42,261 bases of DNA, from the NCBI GenBank assembly GCA_020846005.1, contig JADLEQ010000051.1, positions 1 to 42,261 of the forward strand, given 5' to 3'. A program made the position numbers and the translations under genes. Under the pieces are notes generated by a model. It did not search any database, was not told where the DNA came from, and saw only the letters and a program-made list of their open reading frames with translations. Each line of letters starts with the position of its first letter. Position 1 is the first letter of the stretch. Source of the DNA: Polyangiaceae bacterium. GTDB lineage: Bacteria; Myxococcota_A; Polyangia; Polyangiales; Polyangiaceae. This document shows positions 8,449-18,642 of this stretch, piece by piece.

Positions 8449-11145
8449 TCACTCGAAGAGATCGTCGAACACCTTGTCGAACTCGTCGTCGGAGTTGACC
8501 GTCCGCCCCTGGGGCGCGGCCGGGACCTCCTTCGCCGGCTCGAGCGCGGCGATGCGGTCCTGCACGTCGCGGAAGCCGGGGTCGCGGCGCGCGATCTTGC
8601 GGAAGTAATAGAGCGCGTCCGCCGGCTTGTGCTGGAGCTCGTGGACCACGCCGAGGTCGTAGTAGAGGCTCATCTCCTGCTCGACCGTCTTCTGGCGCGC
8701 CTCGAGCGCGCGGATGTACGCCTGCCCCGCGAGGTCGATCTCGCCGCGCTCGAGCCGGATCATCCCGATCATCGCGAAGCACATGCACTCGCGCGCTGGA
8801 TCGCGCGCGGCGAGGTCGAACTCGCCGATCGCGTCGGCGGAGAGGCCCATCTCCTTGTACGCGACGCCGAGGTCGTAGTGAGTGGAGCTGTCCGTCTCGG
8901 CGACCTGCGCGCGTACCCCCTCCTTGAACTTGGCGAAGACCTGATCGACATCGACCTCCTGCGCCACGCTGGAGAAGCTGGCCGCAGCGGACGGGGGCCC
9001 GAGCTGGTCGAGCGCGTCGAGGGAGGCGGCGATGTCGAACGCGCGATCGCTCGGCGCCGGCTCGCTCGGCATGGCGAGGTGGCCGCGATCGATCGTCCCG
9101 CTCTGGCCGCTCGCAGCGACGAGCTCGTCGAGCTCGTGGAGGCGCTCGAGCAGCAGCGGGTGGCCCGGAGAGCGGGCGACCGCGTCGTCGAGGATGGCGC
9201 GCGCGTCGTCGTAGAGCCCACGGGCCGCGAAGAACTCCGCCTCGTCGAGCACCTCCTCGATGGCCTCGCTGCCCACGGACTGAGGCGCGGTGACCGCCTC
9301 CGTCGTCGGGAGCTCGGGGGCGTCCACCTCGAAGGACGGCAGCGGCGCGGCGGCCGCTTCGGCCGGTTCGTCGTAGTCCCAGGCCTCCTGCGGCGCGGCG
9401 GCCCAGGCGGCCGGCGCGTCCGCCGCAGCCGGCGGTTCGTCGAGGTCGAGCGGCTCCGCCTCCAGCGCCGGCGCCTCGCCGAGAGGGAAGGAGGGGAGGG
9501 CCGACTCCTCGGCGAACGGATCGTCGACGGAGTCGGTGACGACCGGGCGCGCCAGGACGGCGGCCAGGGCGGCGCGCTGCCCGCCGAGATCCTCGAGGTC
9601 GTACGACGGCAACGGCGCCTCGGGCTCGAAGCCCTCGAACGGATCCTCGAGGCTGGCGAGTCGCCCGCGGGCCGGCGGGAGCGGTGCGGCCACGTCCGCC
9701 TCGGCCGTCTCGGCCTCGTCGGTGTAGCCCTCCGCACCGGTCGAGAGCTGGTGGAGCATCTCCAACGCGACGGGGTGATCCGGCTCCTGGTCGAGCACCT
9801 CGTAGAGGAGGAGCTCCGCCCGCTGGGTGTCGCCGTCGTCGAGCGCGATGGCCGCGAGCGTGATGGCCTCGCCGCTCGCGCCCTCGAGGTCGCCGGCCTC
9901 CGCGAGCACCACGCGGAGGCGCTCCCGGATCTCGATGGACCGCGGGTCGATCTCCAGCGCGATCTGCAGGACCTCCACCGCCTTCGGGAGCAGGCGGAGC
10001 CGCCGGAACGACTCCGCGTCCGCGAGCGCCTTGCGCGCGTGGGCGCGGGCGTCGAACGAGCCCGGCCCCTGGCGCTCCTCGGCGACCTCGTAGTCCTCCT
10101 CGACCACGACGACGTCGGGCGCGCTCGCCTGCCCCGGCCGCATCGGCGCCGGCGCGGACTCCTCGACCGCCTCGACCTCCGCGTCGGCGACGCTCAGCAC
10201 CGAGCCGTGCTGCGACGGCGGCGCTCCGCCAGCGAGGGCGTGGACCGTCGGATCGTGGGGGGCGACGCTCTGCAGATGGGTGACGAGCTGCTCGAACAGC
10301 TCGGCCTGGTCCTGCGCCCGCGCGATGTGCGCCATCTCCTTGTAGACCTCGATCGCCTTCTCCTCCTGGCCCATGGAGGAGAAGGCCTGGGCGAGCAGCC
10401 CGAGCGTGTCGAGATCCTTCGGATCGGCCTGGAAAGCGAACTGCAGGCGCTGGAGAGCGAGCTTGATGTCCTCGAGCTGCCCGCGCTCCAGCAGGAGCTG
10501 CGCGGTGACCTGGGCGTGCCGGGGGATCTGCTTCACCTCCCAGACCCGATGCAGGACCTTCAGCGCGTCGTCGGTGCGCTGGAGCTGGATGAGGAGCTCG
10601 GCGGCGCGACCGAATTCGTCGACCGCCTCATCGAGCGACTGGATCCGGCACAGCGCCTCGGCGAGCCGGAAGTGCGTGAGCGGGTTCGTGGCGTCGAGCT
10701 CCACGATCTTGCGGAACACCTCGACGGCCTGCCGCTCGTTCCCCGTCCGGAGGTGGCGCGTCGCGACCTCTTCCCACGCGACGAGCGCGTCGCTCGTCAG
10801 CCCGAGCTGGGTGTAGATCTCCGCGAGCTGGGGCGCGACGTGGGCGAAGCGCTCGGCGAGCTCCGGCGCCTGCTTGCGGATCAGCTCGCGGATCTGCTTG
10901 TAGACGGCGATGGCCTTGAGCGCGAACCCCTGGGACGCGTAGTGCTGGCCGACGCGATCGTAGGTCGCGATCGCCGCCTCCAGCGCCCCCATCTTCGTCT
11001 GCAGATCGCCGATCTTGAGCAGCGTCCGCGCGTCGTTCGGATCGAGCCGGACGAGCTTCTCGTACTCCTCGATCGCCTTGTCGAACCGCTTCTTGTCGAC
11101 GTGCTTCTGGGCGGCCTGGAGGATCTTTTCGCGATCGATGGACAC
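8449..11145 (-). CDS. Large TPR scaffold protein (SgmX-like architecture)
   Basis: A protein of 898 residues with no export signal, hence cytoplasmic. The N-terminal 300 residues are a continuous TPR array (KRFDKAIEEYEKLVRLDPND, then FALKAIAVYKQIREL and similar). After an acidic Pro/Ala-rich stretch come a short TPR block around residue 370-460, a long disordered linker (about 470-640), a further TPR, and a C-terminal block (about 740-880) with FKEGVRAQVAETDSSTHYDLG and an acidic tail. This split array resembles the deltaproteobacterial TPR family that includes Myxococcus SgmX, a polarity protein for type IV pili; that is a comparison from memory, and function here is inferred. The start is GTG with no clear ribosome-binding site. 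Confidence 0.8.
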   Translation of the reverse strand: MSIDREKILQAAQKHVDKKRFDKAIEEYEKLVRLDPNDARTLLKIGDLQTKMGALEAAIATYDRVGQHYASQGFALKAIAVYKQIRELIRKQAPELAERFAHVAPQLAEIYTQLGLTSDALVAWEEVATRHLRTGNERQAVEVFRKIVELDATNPLTHFRLAEALCRIQSLDEAVDEFGRAAELLIQLQRTDDALKVLHRVWEVKQIPRHAQVTAQLLLERGQLEDIKLALQRLQFAFQADPKDLDTLGLLAQAFSSMGQEEKAIEVYKEMAHIARAQDQAELFEQLVTHLQSVAPHDPTVHALAGGAPPSQHGSVLSVADAEVEAVEESAPAPMRPGQASAPDVVVVEEDYEVAEERQGPGSFDARAHARKALADAESFRRLRLLPKAVEVLQIALEIDPRSIEIRERLRVVLAEAGDLEGASGEAITLAAIALDDGDTQRAELLLYEVLDQEPDHPVALEMLHQLSTGAEGYTDEAETAEADVAAPLPPARGRLASLEDPFEGFEPEAPLPSYDLEDLGGQRAALAAVLARPVVTDSVDDPFAEESALPSFPLGEAPALEAEPLDLDEPPAAADAPAAWAAAPQEAWDYDEPAEAAAAPLPSFEVDAPELPTTEAVTAPQSVGSEAIEEVLDEAEFFAARGLYDDARAILDDAVARSPGHPLLLERLHELDELVAASGQSGTIDRGHLAMPSEPAPSDRAFDIAASLDALDQLGPPSAAASFSSVAQEVDVDQVFAKFKEGVRAQVAETDSSTHYDLGVAYKEMGLSADAIGEFDLAARDPARECMCFAMIGMIRLERGEIDLAGQAYIRALEARQKTVEQEMSLYYDLGVVHELQHKPADALYYFRKIARRDPGFRDVQDRIAALEPAKEVPAAPQGRTVNSDDEFDKVFDDLFE

Positions 11146-11208
11146 CTTGGGGACCGTGACGGGGCGTGAGCCGGGACCCTGCCAACCGAGGCGAAGCTAG
11201 GGTTCCGG

Positions 11209-11238
11209 ATCTTAGGCGAGGACCGGCCCGGGGTTCAA
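11209..11238 (-). promoter_or_regulatory. Candidate sigma70-type promoter for the TPR gene
   Basis: On the minus strand, TTGAAC (11238-11233) and TAAGAT (11214-11209) are separated by 18 nt, in the only AT-leaning patch of the divergent intergenic region. Each box matches the consensus at four of six positions. It would give a leader of about 55-60 nt before the GTG at 11145. On the plus strand, TATTCT at 11269-11274 could be a -10 box for tldD, but no matching -35 is seen. Confidence 0.35.
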
Positions 11239-11352
11239 CCGGGGCGAGCCGCGCGACGCGGAGGGCAGTATTCTACCGCAGGATCCGCTGGGCGGCCGCC
11301 GCCCGCCACCGGCGACGCTCGCGCCTTGCGCTCGGCTGCCGCCGGCCGAAGG

Positions 11353-12804
<1,452 letters not shown>

Positions 12805-12823
12805 GCGCGCCGGGCGGGCGCGC
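12805..12823 (+). terminator. Short hairpin directly after tldD
   Basis: Arms 12805-12811 and 12817-12823 pair over 7 bp with a 5-nt loop, starting at the base after the TAG stop. There is no T-run. With only 39 bp before the next start it may act as an attenuator rather than a full terminator. Confidence 0.3.
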
Positions 12824-12843
12824 GGGGAAGGGGTCCGGGCGCG

Positions 12844-13587
12844 ATGACGTCCCGCGTGAGCTTCGTGGGCGTGATCGGGCACGGGCCGCTGCTCGAGCGC
12901 GAAGAGTCGGCCGCGCAGACGCTGCGCGCGCTGGGCGCGCGCGTGCGCACGTTGGACCTCTGGGAGGATCCGCTCCACCTCTGGGGCGAGGACGACGACC
13001 TCGACGTGCGCCCTCGCGCGCTCGTCTTCGAGGCGCTCGACCGCCCCGACCTCGCGCTCACGGCGCTGAAGGGCGTGCGGCGCGAGCCGATGTTCGACAA
13101 CGTGGGCGCGCTGCTGGCGGTCACGGTCGGGCAGATCACGCGGGTCGAGCCCTCCGCCGGCTTCGACGACTTCGTCCTCCACCCGTACGTGCCGGAGGAG
13201 CTCTACGCCCGCATCCGCGCGCTCGAGTGGCGTCGCAGCGAGTTCGCGACCGAGGAGCGGCAGAAGGTCGGCTCCATCGTCGTCGATCGCGCCGCGCACG
13301 AGGTGAGCGTCGGGGGGCGGCCCGTGGCGCTCACGGCGAAGGAGTTCGCGCTCCTGGCCTACCTCTGCGAGCGCCGCGGCAAGGTACTCTCCCGCGAGCA
13401 CCTGCTGGCGCGCGTGTGGGGCAACCGCTACGAGGGCGGGCCCCGCACGGTCGACATCCACGTGCGCCGCCTCCGCGCCAAGCTCGGCTCGGCGCTCCCG
13501 CTGGAGACGCTCCGGGGTTCGGGCTACAAGCTCGGCGCGCCCGATGCCGAAGATCGCACGCGCCGCGCCGCGCCCGACGAGCCCTGA
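12844..13587 (+). CDS. Atypical OmpR/PhoB-type response regulator, no phospho-Asp
   Basis: A protein of 247 residues. Residues about 145-232 are a clear OmpR-type winged helix (VALTAKEFALLAYLCERRGK, then SREHLLARVWG and RTVDIHVRRLRAKLG). The N-terminal 125 residues align with a receiver fold, but its chemistry is gone: no N-terminal acidic pair (VIGHGPLLERE), Glu 63 where the phosphorylated Asp is expected (ALVFEALDRPD versus xxLLDLxxPD), and His 113 in place of the Lys (FVLHPYVPEEL). Thr 94 remains. It probably acts without phosphotransfer, perhaps locked active by the Glu or controlled by ligand or dimer contacts. Its end overlaps pdxA by 44 nt. No histidine kinase is adjacent. The strong GGGGAAGGGG before the ATG supports the start. 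Confidence 0.88.
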   Translation: MTSRVSFVGVIGHGPLLEREESAAQTLRALGARVRTLDLWEDPLHLWGEDDDLDVRPRALVFEALDRPDLALTALKGVRREPMFDNVGALLAVTVGQITRVEPSAGFDDFVLHPYVPEELYARIRALEWRRSEFATEERQKVGSIVVDRAAHEVSVGGRPVALTAKEFALLAYLCERRGKVLSREHLLARVWGNRYEGGPRTVDIHVRRLRAKLGSALPLETLRGSGYKLGAPDAEDRTRRAAPDEP

Positions 13588-14611
13588 GCCGCACCGGCGC
13601 GGCCCCGCGCGCGCGGCAGCGGCCAGGCAGCTCTTCGTCTCGCTCGGGTGCCCGGCGGGCGTGGGCCCCGAGGTCGCGGTGCGGGCCGCCGCGGCGCGAC
13701 CCGCGGCGACCGTGCTCGTCGGCGATCCGGGGGTCGTCGAGCGCGCCGCAGCGCTCGCGGGGATCGACCCGAGCGCGCTCCGGGTCCACGCGGTCGGCGC
13801 CCCGCTCTCGGCGAGCGACCACCGCCCCGGGCGCCCGAGCCGCGCGGCCGGCGCGGCGCAGCTCGCCTGGGTCGAAGCGGCGTTCGCGCTCGCGCGCGGG
13901 GCCGGGGGCGCGCTCGTCACCGGGCCGGTGAGCAAGGAGGCGATCGCAGGCTCCGGGCGGCGAGCTGCGCGCTTCCGCGGTCACACCGAGTGGCTGGCCG
14001 CGCTCGACGGCGGGGTCGAGCCCGTCATGTGCTTCTTCGCGCCAGGGTTCGCCACCTCGCTGGTCACGACGCACCTCCCGCTGGCGCGCGTCCCACGCGC
14101 GCTCACCGTGGAGGGGGTCGCGCGGGCGACGCTCGAGCTCGTCGGGCTGCTGGCGGAGCTCGGCGCCGCGCGCCCGCGGATCGCCGTGTGCTCACTGAAC
14201 CCGCACGCAGGCGAGGGCGGGCTGCTCGGCCGCGAAGAGGCCGAGATCGTCGCGCCGGGCGTGCGCCGCGCCGCGCGGGCGCTCGGCCGCCGCGCGACGC
14301 TCGTCGGGCCGATCGGCGCCGAGACGGCGTACCGCAAGGCCGCGGCCGGCGAGTACGCAGGGGTCGTCGCGATGTACCACGACCAGGCCACCATCCCGGA
14401 GAAGCTCCTCGCGTTCGGCCGCGCGGTGAACGTCACGCGCGGGCTGTCCGTCGTGCGGACGAGCGTCGACCACGGGACGGCCTACGACCTCGCGTGGACG
14501 GGCCGCGCGGACGCGAGCGCCATGAGCGCGGCGCTCGACCTGGCGGCGCGACTGCTCGTCGGCGGCGGGCGGGCGCGCCGCGCGACGGCCCCCGGCGCCA
14601 CCACGCCATGA
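13544..14611 (+). CDS. pdxA: 4-hydroxythreonine-4-phosphate dehydrogenase PdxA
   Basis: A protein of 355 residues. PdxA oxidises 4-phosphohydroxy-L-threonine in the DXP-dependent route to pyridoxal phosphate. Family signatures include GCPAGVGPEVAVRA near the N-terminus, ALVTGPVSKEAI, FRGHTEWLA, SLNPHAGEGGLLG with the metal-site His, VVAMYHDQATIPEKLL and VVRTSVDHGTAYDLA. The metal ligands expected of PdxA (His in GHTEW, His in YHDQ, His in DHGTA) are visible. The ATG lies inside the 3' end of the response-regulator gene (44-nt overlap), giving a 28-residue basic leader before the family core; a start closer to the core is possible. Its stop overlaps the next start as ATGA. No pdxJ is in the window. 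Confidence 0.93.
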   Translation: MPKIARAAPRPTSPEPHRRGPARAAAARQLFVSLGCPAGVGPEVAVRAAAARPAATVLVGDPGVVERAAALAGIDPSALRVHAVGAPLSASDHRPGRPSRAAGAAQLAWVEAAFALARGAGGALVTGPVSKEAIAGSGRRAARFRGHTEWLAALDGGVEPVMCFFAPGFATSLVTTHLPLARVPRALTVEGVARATLELVGLLAELGAARPRIAVCSLNPHAGEGGLLGREEAEIVAPGVRRAARALGRRATLVGPIGAETAYRKAAAGEYAGVVAMYHDQATIPEKLLAFGRAVNVTRGLSVVRTSVDHGTAYDLAWTGRADASAMSAALDLAARLLVGGGRARRATAPGATTP

Positions 14612-16515
14612 GCGACGAGGGCGCGCGCGCGCTCGCCGCCGCGCTCGAGCGCGCCACCGCGGTGAGCGCCGCCGCCGGCGAGCCGCGCGCGGCGATCGCG
14701 CGCGCGCTCGTCGACCTCGCGGCGACCCTCGCCGTGAGCCGCGGGCTGCCGTGGCGACGGTGCGCCGACGGCCGCATGGGCGAGCTGGCCGGGACCACCT
14801 CGCCCGCGCCGTTCTTCGAGGCCCGCGAGCCGCTGCCCCCGGAGCTGCTCGGCGCAGCGCTGGAGCGCACCTGGGACGGCAGCGAGGCGCCCCCGTCGCG
14901 CGCGGTGGGACGGGCGGGCAGGCGGGACGCGGGCGCCCACTTCACGCCGCCCGCGTGGGCCCACGCCCTCGCCGAGGCCGCGCTCGCGCCGGCCTTCGCG
15001 CGCGCCCGACTCGCAGGCGCCACGAGGCGCCCCGGGCTGCTCGCCGCGCTGCGCGTCGTCGATCCTGCGTGCGGCGCCGGGGCGCTGCTCGCCGCGGTGG
15101 TCCGCGTCGTCACGCGGGAGCTCGTGGGCGCGGGCGTCGACGCCGTGGACGCGCGGCGCCTCGCCGCACGCGAGTGCGTGCTCGGCGTCGACGCCGACGA
15201 GCTCTCGATCGCGGCGGCGGAGCTCGCCTTGTGGCTCGAGGCGGGGGGCGCGGCGCCGTCGCCTCGCGACGCGGGCGCGCGGCTCCGTCACGGCGAGGCG
15301 CTGCTCGGCGCGCCCGGGCGGCGCGGCGCGGCCGACGCGCCCGCGGCGCCCGGCCTCGGCGCGGCTCCGCCGGTGGACTGGGGCGAGCTCCTCGCCGGGC
15401 GCCCGAGCTTCGACGCCGTCGTCGGTAACCCTCCCTGGGTAGTGTTCGCGGGGCGGGCGGCGCGGCCGCTCGATCCCGGGACCCGCGCCGCGCTGGCCAG
15501 GCGATACCGCGCCTTCCGCCGCTACCCGACGCTCCACGCCGCGTTCGTCGAGCGCGCGGCGGCGATCGCGCCCGCCGGCACGCTCGCGCTCTTGCTGCCG
15601 AGCTCGGTGAGCGACCTCGACGGCTACGCGCCCATGCGCGAGGCGCTGACGGCGACCCACGCCCCGCGCGAGCCGCTCTTGGAGCTGGGGGACGGCGCGT
15701 TCCGCGGCGTCGTCCAGCCGAGCTTCCTGCTGGTCGCCGATCCGTCCCCGGGATCCCGACCCACCCCCCGCCCCTTCCGACTGCTGGAGCGCTCCCGCCC
15801 GACGTGCGAGGCGGCGGAGGTGGCGATGCCCGCGTCCCTCGCCCGCCTCGCCGAGCGGCCCCCGCTCCCCGCCGCGCTCTTCGGCGAGCTCGGGTTCCGC
15901 TCCACGGCCGCCAGCCGGCCGCTGCTCGCGCGCGGGTCGGCGCCCGGCGTACCGCCCGCGGACGGCGTCCCCCGCCGGCCGCTGCTCGAGGGCAAGGACG
16001 TGGGCGAGCTGCGCGTGGGGCCGCCCCGGGTCTTCCTCGACGAGGACCCGGCCCGGCTGGCCGCCGCCGGCGCGCGGCTCGCGCCCCCGGAGCACTTCCA
16101 CCGCGCGCGGTTCGTCGTCCGACAGACGGCCGCGCACCCCATCGCCGCGCTCGTCGCGGGCGCGTCGTTCCGCAATTCGCTGTTGGCCGGGTTCGATCAC
16201 CCCGAGTGGCCGCCCGAGGTCGTCGTCGGCCTGCTGAACAGCGGGCTCTACCGCGCGCTCCACCGCCTCCGCCGGCGCGACGGCCGCCAGGCGGCCTTCC
16301 CCCAGGTGAAGCTCGGCCACCTGCGCGCGCTGCCCGCGCCCCCGCGCGACCTGGCGCGGCTCACCCGGGTCGCGGAGATCGTGCGCGCCGCTTCGACGCG
16401 CGGGGGCCTGGAGTCCGGCACGCGGCGGGCGCTCGACGAGCTCGTGCTCGACCTGTTCGACATCGCGCCGGCAGAGCGCGAGGCGATCCGGGTCGCGGGC
16501 GCCGGGGCTCGGTGA
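14608..16515 (+). CDS. Adenine-specific DNA methyltransferase, Eco57I-like, no nuclease domain seen
   Basis: A protein of 635 residues starting in the ATGA overlap with pdxA. It has motif X-like DAGAHFTPPAWAHALA (about 108-122), motif I VVDPACGAG (150-158), an acidic GVDAD after strand 2 and motif IV NPPW (274-277), the order X-I-IV of gamma-class N6-adenine enzymes. A large C-terminal part contains LLEGKDVGELRVGP and VVGLLNSGLYRALHR, as in the specificity half of type IIG proteins. Type IIG enzymes normally have an N-terminal PD-(D/E)XK nuclease and about 900-1,000 residues; here only about 100 residues precede motif X and I see no such motif, so it may be modification-only. A longer upstream open frame is merely the shifted pdxA sequence. 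Confidence 0.85.
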   Translation: MSDEGARALAAALERATAVSAAAGEPRAAIARALVDLAATLAVSRGLPWRRCADGRMGELAGTTSPAPFFEAREPLPPELLGAALERTWDGSEAPPSRAVGRAGRRDAGAHFTPPAWAHALAEAALAPAFARARLAGATRRPGLLAALRVVDPACGAGALLAAVVRVVTRELVGAGVDAVDARRLAARECVLGVDADELSIAAAELALWLEAGGAAPSPRDAGARLRHGEALLGAPGRRGAADAPAAPGLGAAPPVDWGELLAGRPSFDAVVGNPPWVVFAGRAARPLDPGTRAALARRYRAFRRYPTLHAAFVERAAAIAPAGTLALLLPSSVSDLDGYAPMREALTATHAPREPLLELGDGAFRGVVQPSFLLVADPSPGSRPTPRPFRLLERSRPTCEAAEVAMPASLARLAERPPLPAALFGELGFRSTAASRPLLARGSAPGVPPADGVPRRPLLEGKDVGELRVGPPRVFLDEDPARLAAAGARLAPPEHFHRARFVVRQTAAHPIAALVAGASFRNSLLAGFDHPEWPPEVVVGLLNSGLYRALHRLRRRDGRQAAFPQVKLGHLRALPAPPRDLARLTRVAEIVRAASTRGGLESGTRRALDELVLDLFDIAPAEREAIRVAGAGAR

Positions 16516-16546
16516 ACGCGGAGCCGCGCGTGCTAACCTGCCGCGG

Positions 16547-17962
16547 ATGAGGCGTAGCTCACCGTGGCTTGGCATCGTGGCGGCGCTGGGCGTCGCGTGC
16601 TCGTCGAGCGAGGATCCAGCGGCGAAGGCTCCAGCGGACGCCGGCGCGGACACGGGGCAGGCCCTCGGCTGGGCCCCCGGCACCGTGTATCCGACACCGC
16701 GAGCGCCGGGCCCGCGCGGCTGGCTCGACCGCCGCGGCCTCGTCCACGCCCACAGCGTCTACTCCCATGACGCGTGCGACGGCGAGCCGAAGAACGACGC
16801 CGGTGAGATCGACGGCGAGTGTCTCGACGACTTCCGCCGCGACGTTTGCACGGTGCAGCACGACTTCGTGATGCTGAGCGATCACCGTGAGTCCTTCGCA
16901 TCGACCGAGTACCCGGAGACGCTCCTCTACCGTCCGGCTCGGGGGGACACCCTCGTCGAGCGGGGCGGGGGCCCGGTGGCGAGCCGCCTCGCCTGCCCCG
17001 AGTCCGACCCGGTGCTCGTGATGGCGGGCTGCGAGTCGGGGACGATGCCGGTCGGCCTCGAGCGACACGTGGAGACCCCCACGACGCGCGGCGACGTGTA
17101 CGGCGCGAGCACCCCCGAGGCGATCGCCACGCTGAAGGCCGCGGGCGCGATCGTGCTGGTAGCGCACACCGAGGACTGGACTCCGGAGCAGCTCACGACG
17201 CTCCCGCTCGACGGCTTCGAGATGTACAACCTGCACGCGAACCTGTTCGCGAACGTGGGCGCGGCGCTCGGTCTGCTGACGAAGCTCACCCAGCCCGAGC
17301 TGCTCCCGCACCCGGACCTCATCCTCCTGCCGCTGATCAGCGAGGATCCGCGCTACCTCGAGACGTGGGGCACGGTGCTGGCGGGAGGCGCGCGCCGCGT
17401 CACGACCGTCGGCACGGACTGCCACCGCAACTCCTTCCCCCAGCTCCTGCCGGACGGCGAGCGCGTCGACAGCTACCGCCGGATGATGGGCTGGTTCTCG
17501 AACCACGTGCTCGTGCGTCCCCGCGCGGACGGCACGTGGACGGATCTCGAGCTGAAGGAGGGCCTCGCCGCCGGTCGCCTCTACGGCGCGTTCGAGGTGC
17601 TGGGCTTCCCGGTCGGCTTCGACTTCCACGCGACCGCGGGCGAGATCCACGAGATGGGCGAGGAGGTGTCGCTCGCGTCCACGCCGGAGCTGGTCGTGCA
17701 CCTGCCTTCGGTGCAGGAGCTCGGCGCGGGCACGCCGGCTCCCGAGCTCACGGCCCGCATCCTGCTGGCCCGCGAGGGCGGCTGGGACGAGGTCCACTCC
17801 AGCCAGGAGGACACCTCCTTCCGCCCTACGCTCCCGGGCGCCTACCGCGCCGAGATCCGGATGCGCCCGCGCCACCTCGCCCCCCACCTGAGCAGCTACG
17901 CGAGCCTCGCCGAGGGCGACTTCGTGTGGATCTACTCGAACCCAATCTACCTCGTCCCGTAG
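16547..17962 (+). CDS. PHP-domain-like metallohydrolase lipoprotein
   Basis: A protein of 471 residues with a lipoprotein signal (GVAC, Cys 18). The core resembles a PHP-type or related TIM-barrel metallohydrolase: an N-terminal HAHSVYSHDACDG, then LSDHRE, a middle segment IVLVAHTEDW and a late VGTDCHRNSFPQ give the spaced His/Asp/Glu metal ligands. Known exported PHP-like proteins hydrolyse phosphoester or related bonds; the substrate is unknown. The last 130 residues look beta-rich and non-catalytic. The gene is 31 bp after the DNA methyltransferase stop, but its exported product makes a functional link unlikely. A long CCCGCG-type repeat follows it. Confidence 0.75.
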   Translation: MRRSSPWLGIVAALGVACSSSEDPAAKAPADAGADTGQALGWAPGTVYPTPRAPGPRGWLDRRGLVHAHSVYSHDACDGEPKNDAGEIDGECLDDFRRDVCTVQHDFVMLSDHRESFASTEYPETLLYRPARGDTLVERGGGPVASRLACPESDPVLVMAGCESGTMPVGLERHVETPTTRGDVYGASTPEAIATLKAAGAIVLVAHTEDWTPEQLTTLPLDGFEMYNLHANLFANVGAALGLLTKLTQPELLPHPDLILLPLISEDPRYLETWGTVLAGGARRVTTVGTDCHRNSFPQLLPDGERVDSYRRMMGWFSNHVLVRPRADGTWTDLELKEGLAAGRLYGAFEVLGFPVGFDFHATAGEIHEMGEEVSLASTPELVVHLPSVQELGAGTPAPELTARILLAREGGWDEVHSSQEDTSFRPTLPGAYRAEIRMRPRHLAPHLSSYASLAEGDFVWIYSNPIYLVP

Positions 17963-17973
17963 CCCCGCCCCCC

Positions 17974-18048
17974 GAGCCCGCGCGCGAGCCCGCGCGCGCG
18001 AGCCCGCGCCCGCGCCCGTACCCGCCCCCCGCGCCCGCGCCCGGTCCC
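17974..18048. repeat. GAGCCCGCGC-type simple tandem repeat
   Basis: The stretch after the PHP-like gene consists of imperfect repeats of GAGCCCGCGCGC passing into CCCGCG and CGCGCC units, with almost no A or T. I see no gene or hairpin of unusual regularity in it. Slippage of a GC-rich hexamer explains it. Confidence 0.6.
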
Positions 18049-18094
18049 CTCCCGCGCCTTGACCGCCCGCGCCCGGTCAGCCATGGTCTTGCGC

Positions 18095-18442
18095 ATGGCG
18101 CACGACCCCCACGTCGCGAGCGCGACCGACCCGCACGATCCCTCGCCCGCCTCGGCCGACGCTCACGGCCACCCGCGGGAGGAGGAGGCGCTCGACCCAG
18201 ACGAGCCGCACACGCCCGGGTGGCTCTCGCTCGTCGGCGGCGCGCTCGCCATCACCGCCGCGATCACGTTCGTGGCGACACGCCCGCCCGCGCCGACGAC
18301 CGAGCAGCTCGCTCGCGCGGCAGAGGCAGCCGCCGAGGAGCTCCGCGCCGCGGAGGCCGCGGCCGCCGCAGCGAAGGCCGCCGCCGCAGCGCCACCGCCC
18401 CAGGCGGCGCCCGAGGCGCCGCGACCCGCCAAAGGTGGTTGA
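18095..18442 (+). CDS. Small single-pass membrane protein with Ala-rich tail
   Basis: A protein of 115 residues if the ATG at 18095 is used (ATG 18083 and TTG 18059 are also in frame; none has a good ribosome-binding site). It has an acidic, His-containing N-terminal region of about 50 residues, a transmembrane helix (WLSLVGGALAITAAITFVAT) and an Ala/Glu-rich segment predicted to form a helix or coiled coil, ending in a Pro/Ala tail. Orientation is not obvious. No family is recognised. A strong hairpin follows the stop, supporting a real transcription unit. Confidence 0.55.
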   Translation: MAHDPHVASATDPHDPSPASADAHGHPREEEALDPDEPHTPGWLSLVGGALAITAAITFVATRPPAPTTEQLARAAEAAAEELRAAEAAAAAAKAAAAAPPPQAAPEAPRPAKGG

Positions 18443-18451
18443 GGCGGCTGA

Positions 18452-18470
18452 GCTCCCCGGTCCGGGGAGC
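18452..18470 (+). terminator. Perfect hairpin after the small membrane protein
   Basis: GCTCCCCGG (18452-18460) and CCGGGGAGC (18462-18470) are exact inverted repeats around one T, 9 bp after the TGA. It folds as a 7-bp stem with a GGTCC loop or longer. No T-run follows; it probably ends transcription before the tRNA gene. Confidence 0.5.
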
Positions 18471-18562
18471 AAGCACCCGCCGGCGCCGGAGACCGAGCGC
18501 CGAGCCCGGTACGAATTCGCTCGCCTCGCGGGCGGCCGCGTGCCAGGGTCCGCCACCCCACC

Positions 18563-18638
<76 letters not shown>

Positions 18639-18642
18639 AGTC

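Noticed and set aside
5330-8608. A 1,092-codon open frame on the plus strand
   Set aside because: It is antisense to the CAP and phosphoesterase lipoprotein genes, Arg/Gly-rich and without domains; high GC creates long shadow frames.
8629-11169. An 846-codon open frame on the plus strand
   Set aside because: It is the exact antisense of the TPR scaffold and has Leu/Arg/Glu-rich shadow composition.
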